DNA of 64,000 bases from Candidatus Scalindua sediminis (GTDB lineage: Bacteria; Planctomycetota; Brocadiia; Brocadiales; Scalinduaceae): positions 55,338-119,337 of the forward strand of contig VSDH01000006.1 of the NCBI GenBank assembly GCA_008636105.1, in the 5' to 3' direction. The notes under the pieces were generated by a model. The model did not search any database. It was not told where the DNA came from and was given only the letters and a program-made list of their open reading frames with translations. The first letter of the stretch is position 1. Each line of letters begins with the position of its first letter. The position numbers and the translations under genes were made by a program. Positions 45,501 through 53,835 of this stretch are shown piece after piece.

Positions 45501-46756
45501 AGAAAAAGCAACCAGAGGTATCGGCTGACCGGATAAAGGCACTGGAGGCCATTGAGGATGACAGAAAAACCATCTCCCCAGAAGATAAATCTGTACTGAT
45601 CATCGAAGATGACCCTAGATTTTTAAAAATTCTCAGAGATTTATCACATGAACGTGGTTTTAAGTGCCTAGTCGCAGGAGAAGGTGAAACAGGTCTTCAA
45701 TTTGCCCAATATTACAAGCCGAGTGCCATAATTCTGGATATAGGACTTCCAGGCATCAGTGGCTGGGCGGTTATGGTAAGGTTGAAGGAAAACCCTGCAA
45801 CCCGCCATATTCCGGTTCACTTCATATCGGCAGCAGACAAGGAATTGGATGCCATGAAAATGGGAGCCGTCGATTACCTGACAAAGCCGGTGAGTCCAGA
45901 AGCGCTTGAGCAGGTGTATGATAAACTTAATAAAATGATTTCAAAATCTGTAAAAGATCTTCTTGTGGTGGAAGATAATGCGGATCAGGCAGAAGCCATT
46001 GCTAAAATTATCGGCAATGGGGATGTCCGGATTACGGTTGCTTCAACAGTTGGGGAAGCTTACGATCTGGTATTATCGGGGAAATTTGACTGCATGGTTT
46101 TAGATCTCGGCCTTTCGGATATGTCTGGTGTAGAATTGCTTGATAAAATCAGAAATAATGAAGACGTCTCTCGTCTTCCCATTATTATTTATACGGGCAG
46201 AGAACTTACGGAACAGCAAAGGAAAATAATAAGTAAATACGCAGATTCAACAATTATTAAAGGGGCTGGTTCCCAGCAAAAACTCCTTGATGATACTACA
46301 TTGTTCCTGCATCGCGTTGAAACCAACCTTTCTGAAGAACAACAAAAGATGATCAGGATGATTCATGACAAGGAAGCGATTCTAACTGGCAAAAAGGTAC
46401 TGGTCGTGGACGATGACATGCGGAATGTCTTTTCTCTCAAGAAGGTTCTTGAGGATAAGGGGGTGGAGGTGCTGGTCGGAAAAAACGGTAAGGAGGGCTT
46501 GAAACGTTTAAACGACAATCCGGAAATTGATCTGGTACTGATGGATATTATGATGCCTGAGATGGACGGTTACGAGGCCATGGAAGAAATCAGGAAGCAG
46601 GAACGGTTTAAAGATCTTCCTATTATCGCATTAACGGCAAAGGCAATGAAGGGAGACCGTGCCAAATGTATCGAAGCTGGTGCCAGTGACTACATGACAA
46701 AACCGGTTGATACGGACAGACTATTTTCAGTGTTGAGGGTGTGGCTGTATAAATAA
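42587..46756 (+). CDS. Hybrid sensor histidine kinase with HAMP, GAF and three receiver domains
   Basis: The 1389-residue protein starts with a membrane helix (about residues 24-44) and a periplasmic sensor of the dCache kind (about 50-340). A second helix (about 348-370) and HAMP (about 372-430) follow. Then come GAF (about 455-600), a long Gln/Glu coiled coil, HisKA with H703 in NMSHELRTPLNS, and HATPase with VIDTGVGIPEEK and GGTGLGLSISKGLANLLGGE. Three receivers end it, with D1051 (ILDIGLPG), D1173 (VLDLGLSD) and D1320 (LMDIMMPEMDG). In receiver 2 the usual C-terminal lysine region reads IIKGAGSQ, so it is diverged. The linker before receiver 1 contains a GC-rich repeat (45456-45472). CheR, CheB and a GGDEF protein follow. 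Confidence 0.93.
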   Translation: MTNKDQNISSVTQKNTFKRGLRRTLLTWFLVFSIIPLIVVSVVSYKQAHDNLQDAAFRSLSSIAKLKTVFINKWYSYRLKDLEFQITNSTNVRFLQALKEAFGAGGKDVAEFVRSDEWTSIVKNVGGDLKKFKQTYGYYNLFLIDDDGNILFSVAEEDDLGTNLKTGLYKETRFARKCMEAFETGRPVFSDLEFYSPSNDTLAGFLIQAMVDEDGNRIGLMAFQIKLDKINLIMQERTGLGATGETYLVGKDFLMRSAPDPDKKSLILDEKAKVETDIIKAWHRTHFSREYKGKIEKGEKASEKVHNVTEVNKYIGRNGVPVLGFINHLEIAGVPMAVVAEIEQKEAFASTRWLRAIVFSLLSATVVLVVYIAFVISRDIVRPIKKLSVGAKRVAMGQLDHEIEVKSKNEIGELADSFNDMLHNLRQTTEKNEAHNWLRTGQTELNVKMQGEQDIGTLGGNIISYLAEYLNVQIGALYMAVEDGRLKLIGSYAYTRREDLSSEFLAGEGLVGQAAIEKKHILVTNCPANYISIYSGLGEAIPKNILVFPLILNNTVKGIVELGAFDEFTDSHMTFLEEVAEGIAITLNSFMSRNRTNSLLEQTRRQAEELQTREEELRQTNEELEEHTKALKESESRLQTQQEELRQTNEELEEQSQRLEEQKKDTEKKNRELKIAQRLIEEKAREVELSSKYKSEFLANMSHELRTPLNSILLLSKLLADNNDGNLTEDDVESANAIHSSGTDLLELISDVLDLSKVEAGKIELHIEDMVLRDLCDTMKRSFQPLATEKGLGLNMDITDGLPAHVRTDRQRIEQIVKNFISNAFKFTKEGSVTLRISRPDGRQSNDEANLPESGFDPAKTISFSVIDTGVGIPEEKQKLIFEEFQQADGTTSRKYGGTGLGLSISKGLANLLGGEIRVESVQGKGSTFTLYLPETLKSEVETKETSLEPLPVNQPACRTDRETESDISLLEKKQPEVSADRIKALEAIEDDRKTISPEDKSVLIIEDDPRFLKILRDLSHERGFKCLVAGEGETGLQFAQYYKPSAIILDIGLPGISGWAVMVRLKENPATRHIPVHFISAADKELDAMKMGAVDYLTKPVSPEALEQVYDKLNKMISKSVKDLLVVEDNADQAEAIAKIIGNGDVRITVASTVGEAYDLVLSGKFDCMVLDLGLSDMSGVELLDKIRNNEDVSRLPIIIYTGRELTEQQRKIISKYADSTIIKGAGSQQKLLDDTTLFLHRVETNLSEEQQKMIRMIHDKEAILTGKKVLVVDDDMRNVFSLKKVLEDKGVEVLVGKNGKEGLKRLNDNPEIDLVLMDIMMPEMDGYEAMEEIRKQERFKDLPIIALTAKAMKGDRAKCIEAGASDYMTKPVDTDRLFSVLRVWLYK
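45456..45472. repeat. GC-rich palindrome inside the hybrid kinase linker
   Basis: CCTGTC and GACAGG pair around five bases, within the segment GCCCGCCTGTCGG. It is translated as PACRTDRE between the ATPase domain and the first receiver. It resembles the intergenic palindromes. Confidence 0.5.
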
Positions 46757-46826
46757 TTCACATTTTAAATTTTGAGATTTCAGGTTTAAAAAGCCGAATC
46801 TCAAATTAAAATATAAGATACTCCCA

Positions 46827-47669
46827 ATGGATGAAACAAGTGAAAATGAAAAAATCGAATTCGACCTCCTCCTGCAGGCAATCTATCAGAAGTATGGCTA
46901 TGATTTCAGGAACTATTCAAAGGCTTCTATAAGACGACGCATCCGCCACCGGTTTTCCCGATCCGGTCTCAAAACAATTTCCGAAATGCAGCACAAACTG
47001 CTTAATGATAAACAGTTCTTTGAGGTATTACTTTTAGACCTTACTGTCAATGTCACCGAGATGTTCCGAGATCCTTCCTTTTTCAAAATGATCAGGAAAA
47101 CCGTGATCCCGGAACTGAAGAAACAGCCTTTCATAAGGGTATGGCATGCTGGCTGTTCTAGCGGGGAGGAAGTCTATTCCACGGCGATTCTGCTGAATGA
47201 GGAAGGGCTGTATAAAAATACCCTGATTTATGCGACGGATGTTAATGAAGCCGTCCTTGACAAGGCCAAAAAGGGGATATTCTCCATTGACAGAATGAAA
47301 GATTATACACGCAATTACAGGAACGCAGGTGGAATTGCATCTTTTGCGGATTACTATACTGCCAGATATGACCACGCAATCATGGACAACTCCCTGAAAA
47401 AAAATATTGTCTTTTCAGATCATAATTTGGTAACAGATGATGTATTCGGTGAAATGAATCTAATTATATGCAGGAATGTACTCATTTATTTCAGCTGTGA
47501 TTTACAGGAGCGTGTGTTCGGGCTTTTTTGGGAGAGTCTGCGTTCCGGCGGATTCCTTTGCCTGGGTTCCAAAGAAACTATCCGGTTTTCGACATACTCT
47601 GATGATTTTGAAAATGTAGCAGAGGGTGAAAAAATATACAGGAAAAATGGGAAAATCACACTGATTTAA
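46827..47669 (+). CDS. cheR: CheR-type protein-glutamate methyltransferase
   Basis: The 280-residue cytosolic enzyme has the CheR N-terminal helical domain (YDFRNYSKASIRRRIRHRF, about residues 26-44). The SAM motif VWHAGCSSGEEVYSTAIL comes next, then IYATDVNEAVLDKAKKGIFS and LIICRNVLIYFS. CheR methylates glutamates of chemoreceptors using SAM. Here no chemoreceptor, CheA or CheW is adjacent. It lies between the hybrid kinase and cheB, so its target may be the coiled-coil segment of the kinase. Confidence 0.92.
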   Translation: MDETSENEKIEFDLLLQAIYQKYGYDFRNYSKASIRRRIRHRFSRSGLKTISEMQHKLLNDKQFFEVLLLDLTVNVTEMFRDPSFFKMIRKTVIPELKKQPFIRVWHAGCSSGEEVYSTAILLNEEGLYKNTLIYATDVNEAVLDKAKKGIFSIDRMKDYTRNYRNAGGIASFADYYTARYDHAIMDNSLKKNIVFSDHNLVTDDVFGEMNLIICRNVLIYFSCDLQERVFGLFWESLRSGGFLCLGSKETIRFSTYSDDFENVAEGEKIYRKNGKITLI

Positions 47670-47707
47670 GAAATGCTAATTTTGGATTGTTGAATGGAGA
47701 GAATGGG

Positions 47708-48334
47708 ATGAATGTAAGCAAATTGAAACAAAAAGTGAGCAAACATTCCAAAATTCAAGATCGCAAATACAAAGCCGTCGTTATAGGTGTCTCTGCCGGG
47801 GGGCAGAAAGCACTCAAAACAATCCTTCTGGGCTTACCGTCGGATCTTACCTTCTCCATTATCATTGTTATACACAGACATTCGGATTCTGATGATTATC
47901 TGGAACGATCTTTAAATAGTGAATGTAGGATACGTGTAAAACAAGCTGATGAGAAAGAAAATATCAAGGATGGGGTAGTTTATCTTGCACCTCCCAACTA
48001 TCATTTGTTGATAGAAGATGATAATACATTTTCCATGTCTGTGGAAGAGACTGTCAATTATGCGCGTCCCGCCATTGATGTACTGTTTGAGTCTGCTGCA
48101 TATGCTTATTGTCCGGAGCTTATCGGGATTATTTTGACCGGTGCCAACTATGATGGTAGCCGTGGACTGAAAAAGATAAAGGAAATGGGCGGCCTTACGA
48201 TTGTCCAGGCACCTGAAACAGCTGAAGTCGGCGACATGCCCAGAGCGGCAATAGCCGCTGTTGAACCGGATCATATCTTGCCCCTTAAAGAGATAGGTCC
48301 TTTTCTCATGGATATGAATTTAGAGGAAGAATAA
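47708..48334 (+). CDS. cheB: CheB-type methylesterase lacking a receiver domain
   Basis: From the ATG at 47708, preceded by GGAGA, the product has 208 residues. A TTG 21 bases upstream is a weaker choice. It is the bare esterase domain: GVSAGGQKALKTIL carries the catalytic serine, VIHRHSDS the histidine, and LTGANYDGSRGLKKIKEMGG plus AEVGDMPRAAI the aspartate region. The usual N-terminal receiver is missing, so activity is not directly gated by phosphorylation. It pairs with cheR. Confidence 0.91.
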   Translation: MNVSKLKQKVSKHSKIQDRKYKAVVIGVSAGGQKALKTILLGLPSDLTFSIIIVIHRHSDSDDYLERSLNSECRIRVKQADEKENIKDGVVYLAPPNYHLLIEDDNTFSMSVEETVNYARPAIDVLFESAAYAYCPELIGIILTGANYDGSRGLKKIKEMGGLTIVQAPETAEVGDMPRAAIAAVEPDHILPLKEIGPFLMDMNLEEE

Positions 48335-48359
48335 AATTCCAGACTTTATTCTATGAACT

Positions 48360-49997
48360 ATGAATAAAACAGAAAAAGAGAACATTCTTATTGTGGATGA
48401 CAGGCCTGAAAACCTTCTTGCACTTGAAAGGCTTCTGAAAAGGCCTGATTTGAACATCATAAGGGCAACATCAGGTAACGATGCCCTTGCCATGGTCCTG
48501 GAGCATGATTTTGCACTCATCCTCCTTGATGTTCAGATGCCGGATATGGATGGGTTTGAGACTGCCGAACTGATGCGGGAAAACGATGAGACAAAACGTA
48601 TCCCCATTATCTTTGTAACCGCCATCAGCAAAGAACAGAAATATGTATTCAAGGGGTATGATGCAGGGGCCGTGGATTACCTGTTCAAGCCGCTGGACCC
48701 TGATATTTTAAAGAGCAAGGTCAACGTGTTTCTCGAATTACACAAGCAGAAGACGTCCCTAGAAAAGATGAATGAGGAATTAAGGAAGGCCAACAAAAAG
48801 ATGTGGGAACAACAAAAAGCAGTTATTGAAGAAGAACGTCTCAAGGTATTGCTTCAGATGGCCGGGGCAACGGCCTACGAATTCAATCAGCCGCTTACGT
48901 CTTTATTGGAGAATATTAAGTTGATTAAAACGGATAATAAAGAAGGATCTGAACATATAATCCAAATTCAAAAGGCAGGTGAAATGATATCCGGTATTGT
49001 GGAAAAAATTAGGACCATTCATCATTATGAGATCGAGCCACGCTCTAGCGAATTCTCTATCACTGACCCTGGTCAAAAAACAAGAATACTCTTAGTAGAT
49101 GATTCGGATGATGCCTTTGAAATAATCAAGGAAACTTTGAGGGATATAAACTTTACTGATTTGTCCCGGGCTGTGAATATCAAAGAGGCATTGGCTGTAT
49201 TGAAACAAGACAAGTTTGATTTGATTTTATTAGATCATTTTCTGGATGATGGAACCGGTTTTGATTTTTTAGCGAGTATTGCAAAAGAGGGAATAGAAAT
49301 TCCGGTGGTTGTCGTTACAGCGTTTGGCGATGAGATGCTCGTTTCACAAATGATTCAATCCGGTGCCTACGATTATTTACCAAAAAATAAACTCAGTACA
49401 GAATCCCTTTCCCGAGCCATAAATAATGCCATTGACAAAGCCCGACTCAAAGCGGAGGCGAAAAAGGCTCAGGCAAGAATGGCCGAGATGTCCACCATTG
49501 ATGAGTTGACAAAACTTGCTAATCGCCGTTACTTCATGGAAGCACTGGAAGGGGAACTTGAAAGGGCAAGGCGTTATAAGAATGAGATGATGCTTGTTAT
49601 AATGGATCTGGATCACTTCAAGAAAGTAAATGACACTTATGGTCACCTTGCCGGTGATATGGTATTGTCGGAGATTGGAAAGGAACTCAAAGAACATGTA
49701 CGCTATAATGACCTGGCAAGTCGTTATGGGGGTGAAGAACTTGCCGTAATACTGCCGAATACAAATCAGGATAGTGCCTGCATAGCATATGAAAGATTCC
49801 GAAAGATGGTAGAGGAACGTTTATTTATACATGGATCAAGTCAATTTAATATAAGAGTAAGTATAGGTATTGCATCCAGTAATGATTCGAATTCTCTCAA
49901 CGATTTAATTGCTCACGCCGATCTTGCCCTTTACAAGGCAAAAGAAACTGGACGAAACAAGGTGATTACTTATACCCCAGAGGAAAAGAAGACGTAA
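48360..49997 (+). CDS. Receiver/pseudo-DHp/receiver/GGDEF diguanylate cyclase
   Basis: The 545-residue protein has receiver 1 (about residues 8-125, D in LLDVQMPDMDG) and a coiled coil. A dimerisation segment LLQMAGATAYEFNQPLTSLL (about 164-183) follows. Then come receiver 2 (about 240-360, LLDHFLDDGTG and LPKNK) and a GGDEF domain (about 385-540, RYGGEELAVILP, with IMDLDHFKKVNDTYGH). The DHp-like segment has Y173 where HisKA proteins have the phospho-accepting histidine (AHE becomes AYE), and no ATPase domain follows. It likely makes c-di-GMP under control of the upstream hybrid kinase. Confidence 0.92.
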   Translation: MNKTEKENILIVDDRPENLLALERLLKRPDLNIIRATSGNDALAMVLEHDFALILLDVQMPDMDGFETAELMRENDETKRIPIIFVTAISKEQKYVFKGYDAGAVDYLFKPLDPDILKSKVNVFLELHKQKTSLEKMNEELRKANKKMWEQQKAVIEEERLKVLLQMAGATAYEFNQPLTSLLENIKLIKTDNKEGSEHIIQIQKAGEMISGIVEKIRTIHHYEIEPRSSEFSITDPGQKTRILLVDDSDDAFEIIKETLRDINFTDLSRAVNIKEALAVLKQDKFDLILLDHFLDDGTGFDFLASIAKEGIEIPVVVVTAFGDEMLVSQMIQSGAYDYLPKNKLSTESLSRAINNAIDKARLKAEAKKAQARMAEMSTIDELTKLANRRYFMEALEGELERARRYKNEMMLVIMDLDHFKKVNDTYGHLAGDMVLSEIGKELKEHVRYNDLASRYGGEELAVILPNTNQDSACIAYERFRKMVEERLFIHGSSQFNIRVSIGIASSNDSNSLNDLIAHADLALYKAKETGRNKVITYTPEEKKT

Positions 49998-50559
49998 GCC
50001 TGATAATATTACCCCTGTTAAAAACTTCTTTTTTTGTAGATATTTTAAGTACCTATAGATATTAATCGTTATTAGGTTGCATAACCCGCATGAGGCTGGT
50101 CTGAAGCCAGCCAACGGGATCGCCCCAGCGCGACAGGCAACTTGAATCATTCATCGTCTTATGGTTTGTACAACAGTCCAACATTTCCAGCTTAAGATTA
50201 ATTGTGGCTACACTAAATTGGATAAACAAATGGTCAACTTGATTATATAATTACTTGATGATGCATAAGTAAAAAGCTGGTGAGACCATCTTGATTTATG
50301 ATTAGTTGACAGGTAGCTCCACCCTGAGATCCGAAGGCATTATACTTATTTCTTGACTCTGGATGACAACAGGCATAAACTCATAGCAAGAAGAAATTTT
50401 CCTTACTATGAGCACAATGATATATGAAGGAATGAATCAGAGGAAACCAACCTGTTTTCAGGAAAAGTGGCATCATCAGCTCGACCCATCCGCCCTTTAC
50501 CATATACATAGAATCTATATTTCCCACTCAATGTAATAAATAATAACGAGTAAGATTCA
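49998..50559. other. Intergenic region, no gene recognised
   Basis: This gap of about 560 bases has one small hairpin, GGCTGG/CCAGCC at about 50095-50112, in a short GC-rich patch. The rest is AT-rich and should hold the cysS promoter, but I see no strong consensus. No T-box motif is apparent. Confidence 0.4.
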
Positions 50560-52023
50560 GTGACATTAAAAATATACAACACACTAACAAGAAAAAAGGA
50601 AGTATTTACTCCTTTCGAGGAAGGAAGAGTTGGAATCTATGTGTGTGGACCAACTGTCTACGACCATCCTCACATTGGGCATGCCAAGAGTTACGTTAGC
50701 TTTGATGTGGTGATACGCTATCTGAGGTATCTAGGTTATAAGGTGCGTTATGTACAAAATATTACGGATGTTGGGCATTTAACAGATAATGCTGATGAGG
50801 GGGAGGACAAGATAGAAAAAAGGGCAAAACTCGAGAAAGTGGAACCTATGGAATTAGTTGAAATGTATATGCGGAGCTATTATGAGGATATGGATGCATT
50901 AAATAACTTACGACCTGATATTTCTCCTCGTGCAACAGGGCATATCCCGGAGCAGATAGATCTGATTAAGAAACTCATTGATAAAGGATTTGCTTATGTG
51001 GCGAACCAGTCCGTTTACTTTGATGTGTCAAAATTTAAGGATTACGGTAAACTTTCGGGGCGGAGATTAGAAGACCAAGAGAGTGGAGCGCGTGTTGAGG
51101 TAAATCCAGAAAAAAGACATCCTGCAGATTTTGCCCTTTGGAAGAGGGCAGAACCCGGACACATTATGAAATGGAACAGTCCATGGGGTGTCGGATTTCC
51201 AGGCTGGCATCTCGAATGTTCGGTTATGTCAATGAAATATCTGGGAGAGACGTTTGATATTCATGGTGGTGGGATTGAAAATGTATTTCCTCATCATGAG
51301 TGTGAAGTTGCACAAAGCGAGGCTGCCAATGAGCTACCTTTTGCTCGCTATTGGATGCACAACAATATGGTAACAGTTGACGGGCAGAAGATGGGAAAAT
51401 CGTTGGGCAACTTCGTTACCCTAAAGGATGCATTCAAGAAATACTCGCCATTGACAATACGTTTCTTTATCCTCAACACACATTACAGTAGCCCGATTGA
51501 TTACAGTGATGAGGCATTAGATGCAGCCGATAAAGGGATAGAACGGTTACATAATACAATACGCAATTTGAGGGAAAGATTAAGTTCTTCTGAGGGGACA
51601 GAAGGGCAAGATAAATGGAAGACAAAGTTAGAAAAATATGGACATGACTTTGAAGAGGCTATAAATGAGGATTTCAATACAGCAGAAGCGATGGCAGTTC
51701 TCTTTAATTTAACAAAAGAGGTTAATACTCTTCTGAGTTCTGAAGAGGAAATTAGTAAAGGGGTTTTGTCAGAAATTGATTCTTTTTATAGGACTTATGG
51801 TGGTAATGTCCTAGGCATTACTCCAGAGAAGACGGTTCAATACGGACGAGACGAAGAAGATATTAAACTGAAAGAAAACCTGATAAAGACATTAATTGAT
51901 ACAAGGGATGAGTTACGTGCATCTAAGAATTGGGAACTGGCTGATAAAATAAGAAATAGATTAAGTGATTTGGGCATAATCGTAGAAGATAAAAAAGAAA
52001 AGGCAGCCTGGAGGAAGAAATAG
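50560..52023 (+). CDS. cysS: Cysteinyl-tRNA synthetase
   Basis: The 487-residue class I synthetase starts at a GTG (TLKIYNTLTRKKE). It has the zinc/cysteine-binding YVCGPTVYDHPHIGHAKSY including the HIGH motif (about residues 28-46), and GWHLECSVMSMKYLG. HGGGIENVFPHHECEVAQSEA binds zinc, and the KMSKS loop reads KMGKSLGNFVTL. The C-terminal helical domain is complete. It charges tRNA-Cys. Confidence 0.95.
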   Translation: MTLKIYNTLTRKKEVFTPFEEGRVGIYVCGPTVYDHPHIGHAKSYVSFDVVIRYLRYLGYKVRYVQNITDVGHLTDNADEGEDKIEKRAKLEKVEPMELVEMYMRSYYEDMDALNNLRPDISPRATGHIPEQIDLIKKLIDKGFAYVANQSVYFDVSKFKDYGKLSGRRLEDQESGARVEVNPEKRHPADFALWKRAEPGHIMKWNSPWGVGFPGWHLECSVMSMKYLGETFDIHGGGIENVFPHHECEVAQSEAANELPFARYWMHNNMVTVDGQKMGKSLGNFVTLKDAFKKYSPLTIRFFILNTHYSSPIDYSDEALDAADKGIERLHNTIRNLRERLSSSEGTEGQDKWKTKLEKYGHDFEEAINEDFNTAEAMAVLFNLTKEVNTLLSSEEEISKGVLSEIDSFYRTYGGNVLGITPEKTVQYGRDEEDIKLKENLIKTLIDTRDELRASKNWELADKIRNRLSDLGIIVEDKKEKAAWRKK

Positions 52024-52059
52024 TGTATTCAATGATATGCCTGCCAGAACAAGTCCCCG

Positions 52060-52117
52060 CCCCCATTCCTAGCTTACGCTCTTACAGAGCCTACTTTCGG
52101 CAAGGAAGCTATGGGGG
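52060..52117. repeat. GC-rich palindromic repeat
   Basis: CCCCCAT at 52060 pairs with ATGGGGG at 52111, with inner AGCTT/AAGCT complementarity. GTCGGGCAGG follows. The layout matches 25488-25575. Confidence 0.65.
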
Positions 52118-52197
52118 TCGGGCAGGTTTCGAACTGGTGAAAAACCCCAAAATTATCAAAATTCCCAGACATATTGATTAATTGTTATAAGAAAAAA

Positions 52198-52608
52198 ATG
52201 AGAAAACTTTTGAGTCTGAATTTAATATTTCCAGTTATCACATATCTAATCGTTTGGTATCCAGGTTCTTTAACATCCGAATCTTATGCTGCGGAAACTT
52301 TCAAAAATGTTACCACATTTGATGCATATCATATGATTAAGGATCAAAAAATTCTTATTCTTGACGTGAGGATAGATGTGGAATATGCACAATCCCATAT
52401 CAGAGATGCCGTCCTTATTCCACTTATGGTCTTGTCTAAAAGAGTGCACGAGCTTAAAAGGGATCAAAGAATTTTAGTATACTGTTATAAAGGTAACAGG
52501 AGTAAGACGGCTTGCGAATACCTTGCTTCAAAAGATTTTAAGCACATTTACAATATGCTGGGTGGAATTTATTCTTGGATAGAAGAAGGTTATGAAGTTG
52601 TAAAATAA
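52198..52608 (+). CDS. Exported rhodanese-domain protein
   Basis: From the ATG at 52198 the product has 136 residues, with a signal peptide (RKLLSLNLIFPVITYLIVWY, cleavage near SYAA). The rhodanese domain has ILILDVRIDVEYAQSHIRDAVLIPL and the active-site loop VYCYKGNRSKTACEYL with a catalytic cysteine. Single-domain periplasmic rhodaneses bind or transfer sulfane sulfur. The loop size (CYKGNRS) fits sulfur rather than phosphate transfer. Confidence 0.85.
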   Translation: MRKLLSLNLIFPVITYLIVWYPGSLTSESYAAETFKNVTTFDAYHMIKDQKILILDVRIDVEYAQSHIRDAVLIPLMVLSKRVHELKRDQRILVYCYKGNRSKTACEYLASKDFKHIYNMLGGIYSWIEEGYEVVK

Positions 52609-52666
52609 ATCTGAACAGGCACTTTTTTTATTTGTGTTTTGTTATTTCTGGCTACGGTTTATTGTA

Positions 52667-52945
52667 TTAAGGTATATATCCCCTCCTAATAAGTTCTTGC
52701 CTCATAATCTCCAGTTTTCTTTCAAGTTTACTTATCTTATTATTTCCTTTACCAACATATTCCTTTGGGGGGCTTGGGCTAGTTGAGTAACCACTGCCGG
52801 CACGTTTTGTCATATAAAGCTTGAGATCCGTCTTATAGTACTTATCTACTAACTCTTTGTCAGATAGCTTTTCTACAGATTTTAATGTAGAACAAGCAAA
52901 AAGTAAGATAGGTATTAAGGCAATTATTATTATTTTTTTTATCAT
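52667..52945 (-). CDS. Small lipoprotein of unknown function
   Basis: From the ATG at 52945 the product has 92 residues and a type II signal peptide: IKKIIIIALIPILLFAC, with lipobox LFAC. The mature part begins CSTLKSVEKLSDKELVDKYYKTDL and ends in a charged helix ISKLERKLEIMRQELIRRGY. The middle is Gly/Ser/Pro-rich. It resembles small outer-membrane lipoproteins of unknown role. It is convergent with the rhodanese gene. Confidence 0.7.
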   Translation of the reverse strand: MIKKIIIIALIPILLFACSTLKSVEKLSDKELVDKYYKTDLKLYMTKRAGSGYSTSPSPPKEYVGKGNNKISKLERKLEIMRQELIRRGYIP

Positions 52946-53192
52946 ATATTTGAAGATGCTATAAAATTCGTAAAGCAATTTCAACTTGAAATAATAAATG
53001 CTTCACAATTATTGTGCGTCTCGATATTCTAATACTATTTTCTATTGGCGCACACAAGCTTTTTAAGTTATGATTCTGTATTATGCAAATTGTTGTAAGT
53101 CTTTTTATTACAAGGAAAAGCATTCTATTCAGAAACCATTTTCTTGTTTTCAATAAGTAATTGAATTTCTAAGTAGTCAAGTCGAGAGTAAG

Positions 53193-53633
53193 ATGGGAAA
53201 AGATAAACAAAGGGTATTGTTCCTGTGTACGGGGAATTCATGCCGTAGCCAGATGGCAGAAGGGTTGTTAAAGCATTATGGAAATGGTAAATTTGAGGTA
53301 TATAGTGCTGGGTTTATGCCTTCTTCTGTTCACCCGCTTGCCATTAAGGCAATGGCTGAATTAGGCATAGATATTACAGACCAGCGTTCAAAATCAGCGA
53401 TGGAGTTTTTGGGTCATGAATTTTCGTATGTAATTACAGTCTGTGATAATGCAAAAATGGTTTGTCCGACTTTTCCGGGGAAACATATATACATTCATTG
53501 GAGTATTAAAGATCCTGTTTCTGCAACAGGTACTGAAGAAAAAATGTTGAAGGTGTTCAGCAAAGTTTGCAATAAGATACTTAAAAAAATTAATCATTTC
53601 GTTTCAACTTACAGGAATAACAAACCCCATTAG
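53193..53633 (+). CDS. arsC: Arsenate reductase, thioredoxin-type (LMW phosphatase fold)
   Basis: The 146-residue protein has the P-loop CTGNSCRSQMAEGLL (catalytic Cys at residue 12). ITVCDNAKMVCPTFPG near residue 90 supplies the two further redox cysteines of the thioredoxin-coupled ArsC family. HWSIKDPVSATGTEEK contains the catalytic aspartate in a DP motif. It reduces arsenate to arsenite. No arsenite pump or ArsR regulator is adjacent. Confidence 0.88.
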   Translation: MGKDKQRVLFLCTGNSCRSQMAEGLLKHYGNGKFEVYSAGFMPSSVHPLAIKAMAELGIDITDQRSKSAMEFLGHEFSYVITVCDNAKMVCPTFPGKHIYIHWSIKDPVSATGTEEKMLKVFSKVCNKILKKINHFVSTYRNNKPH

Positions 53634-53835
53634 AAAGCTTTGGCTTGCCCTGTTAGATAACGCATTTCTTAACAGGTAAAACTTTATCAGTATATAATTG
53701 TGAATAAGCAATTAAAGAGATTGTGTCAAGTTCTATATCTAACAGGGTGAAGCGTATTAGATCCCACCCCCGCTATGTATTTTTTACCTAGGCCACATTG
53801 TGGGGATTTTCTTTCCAAGGGGGTAAATAAAAAAT

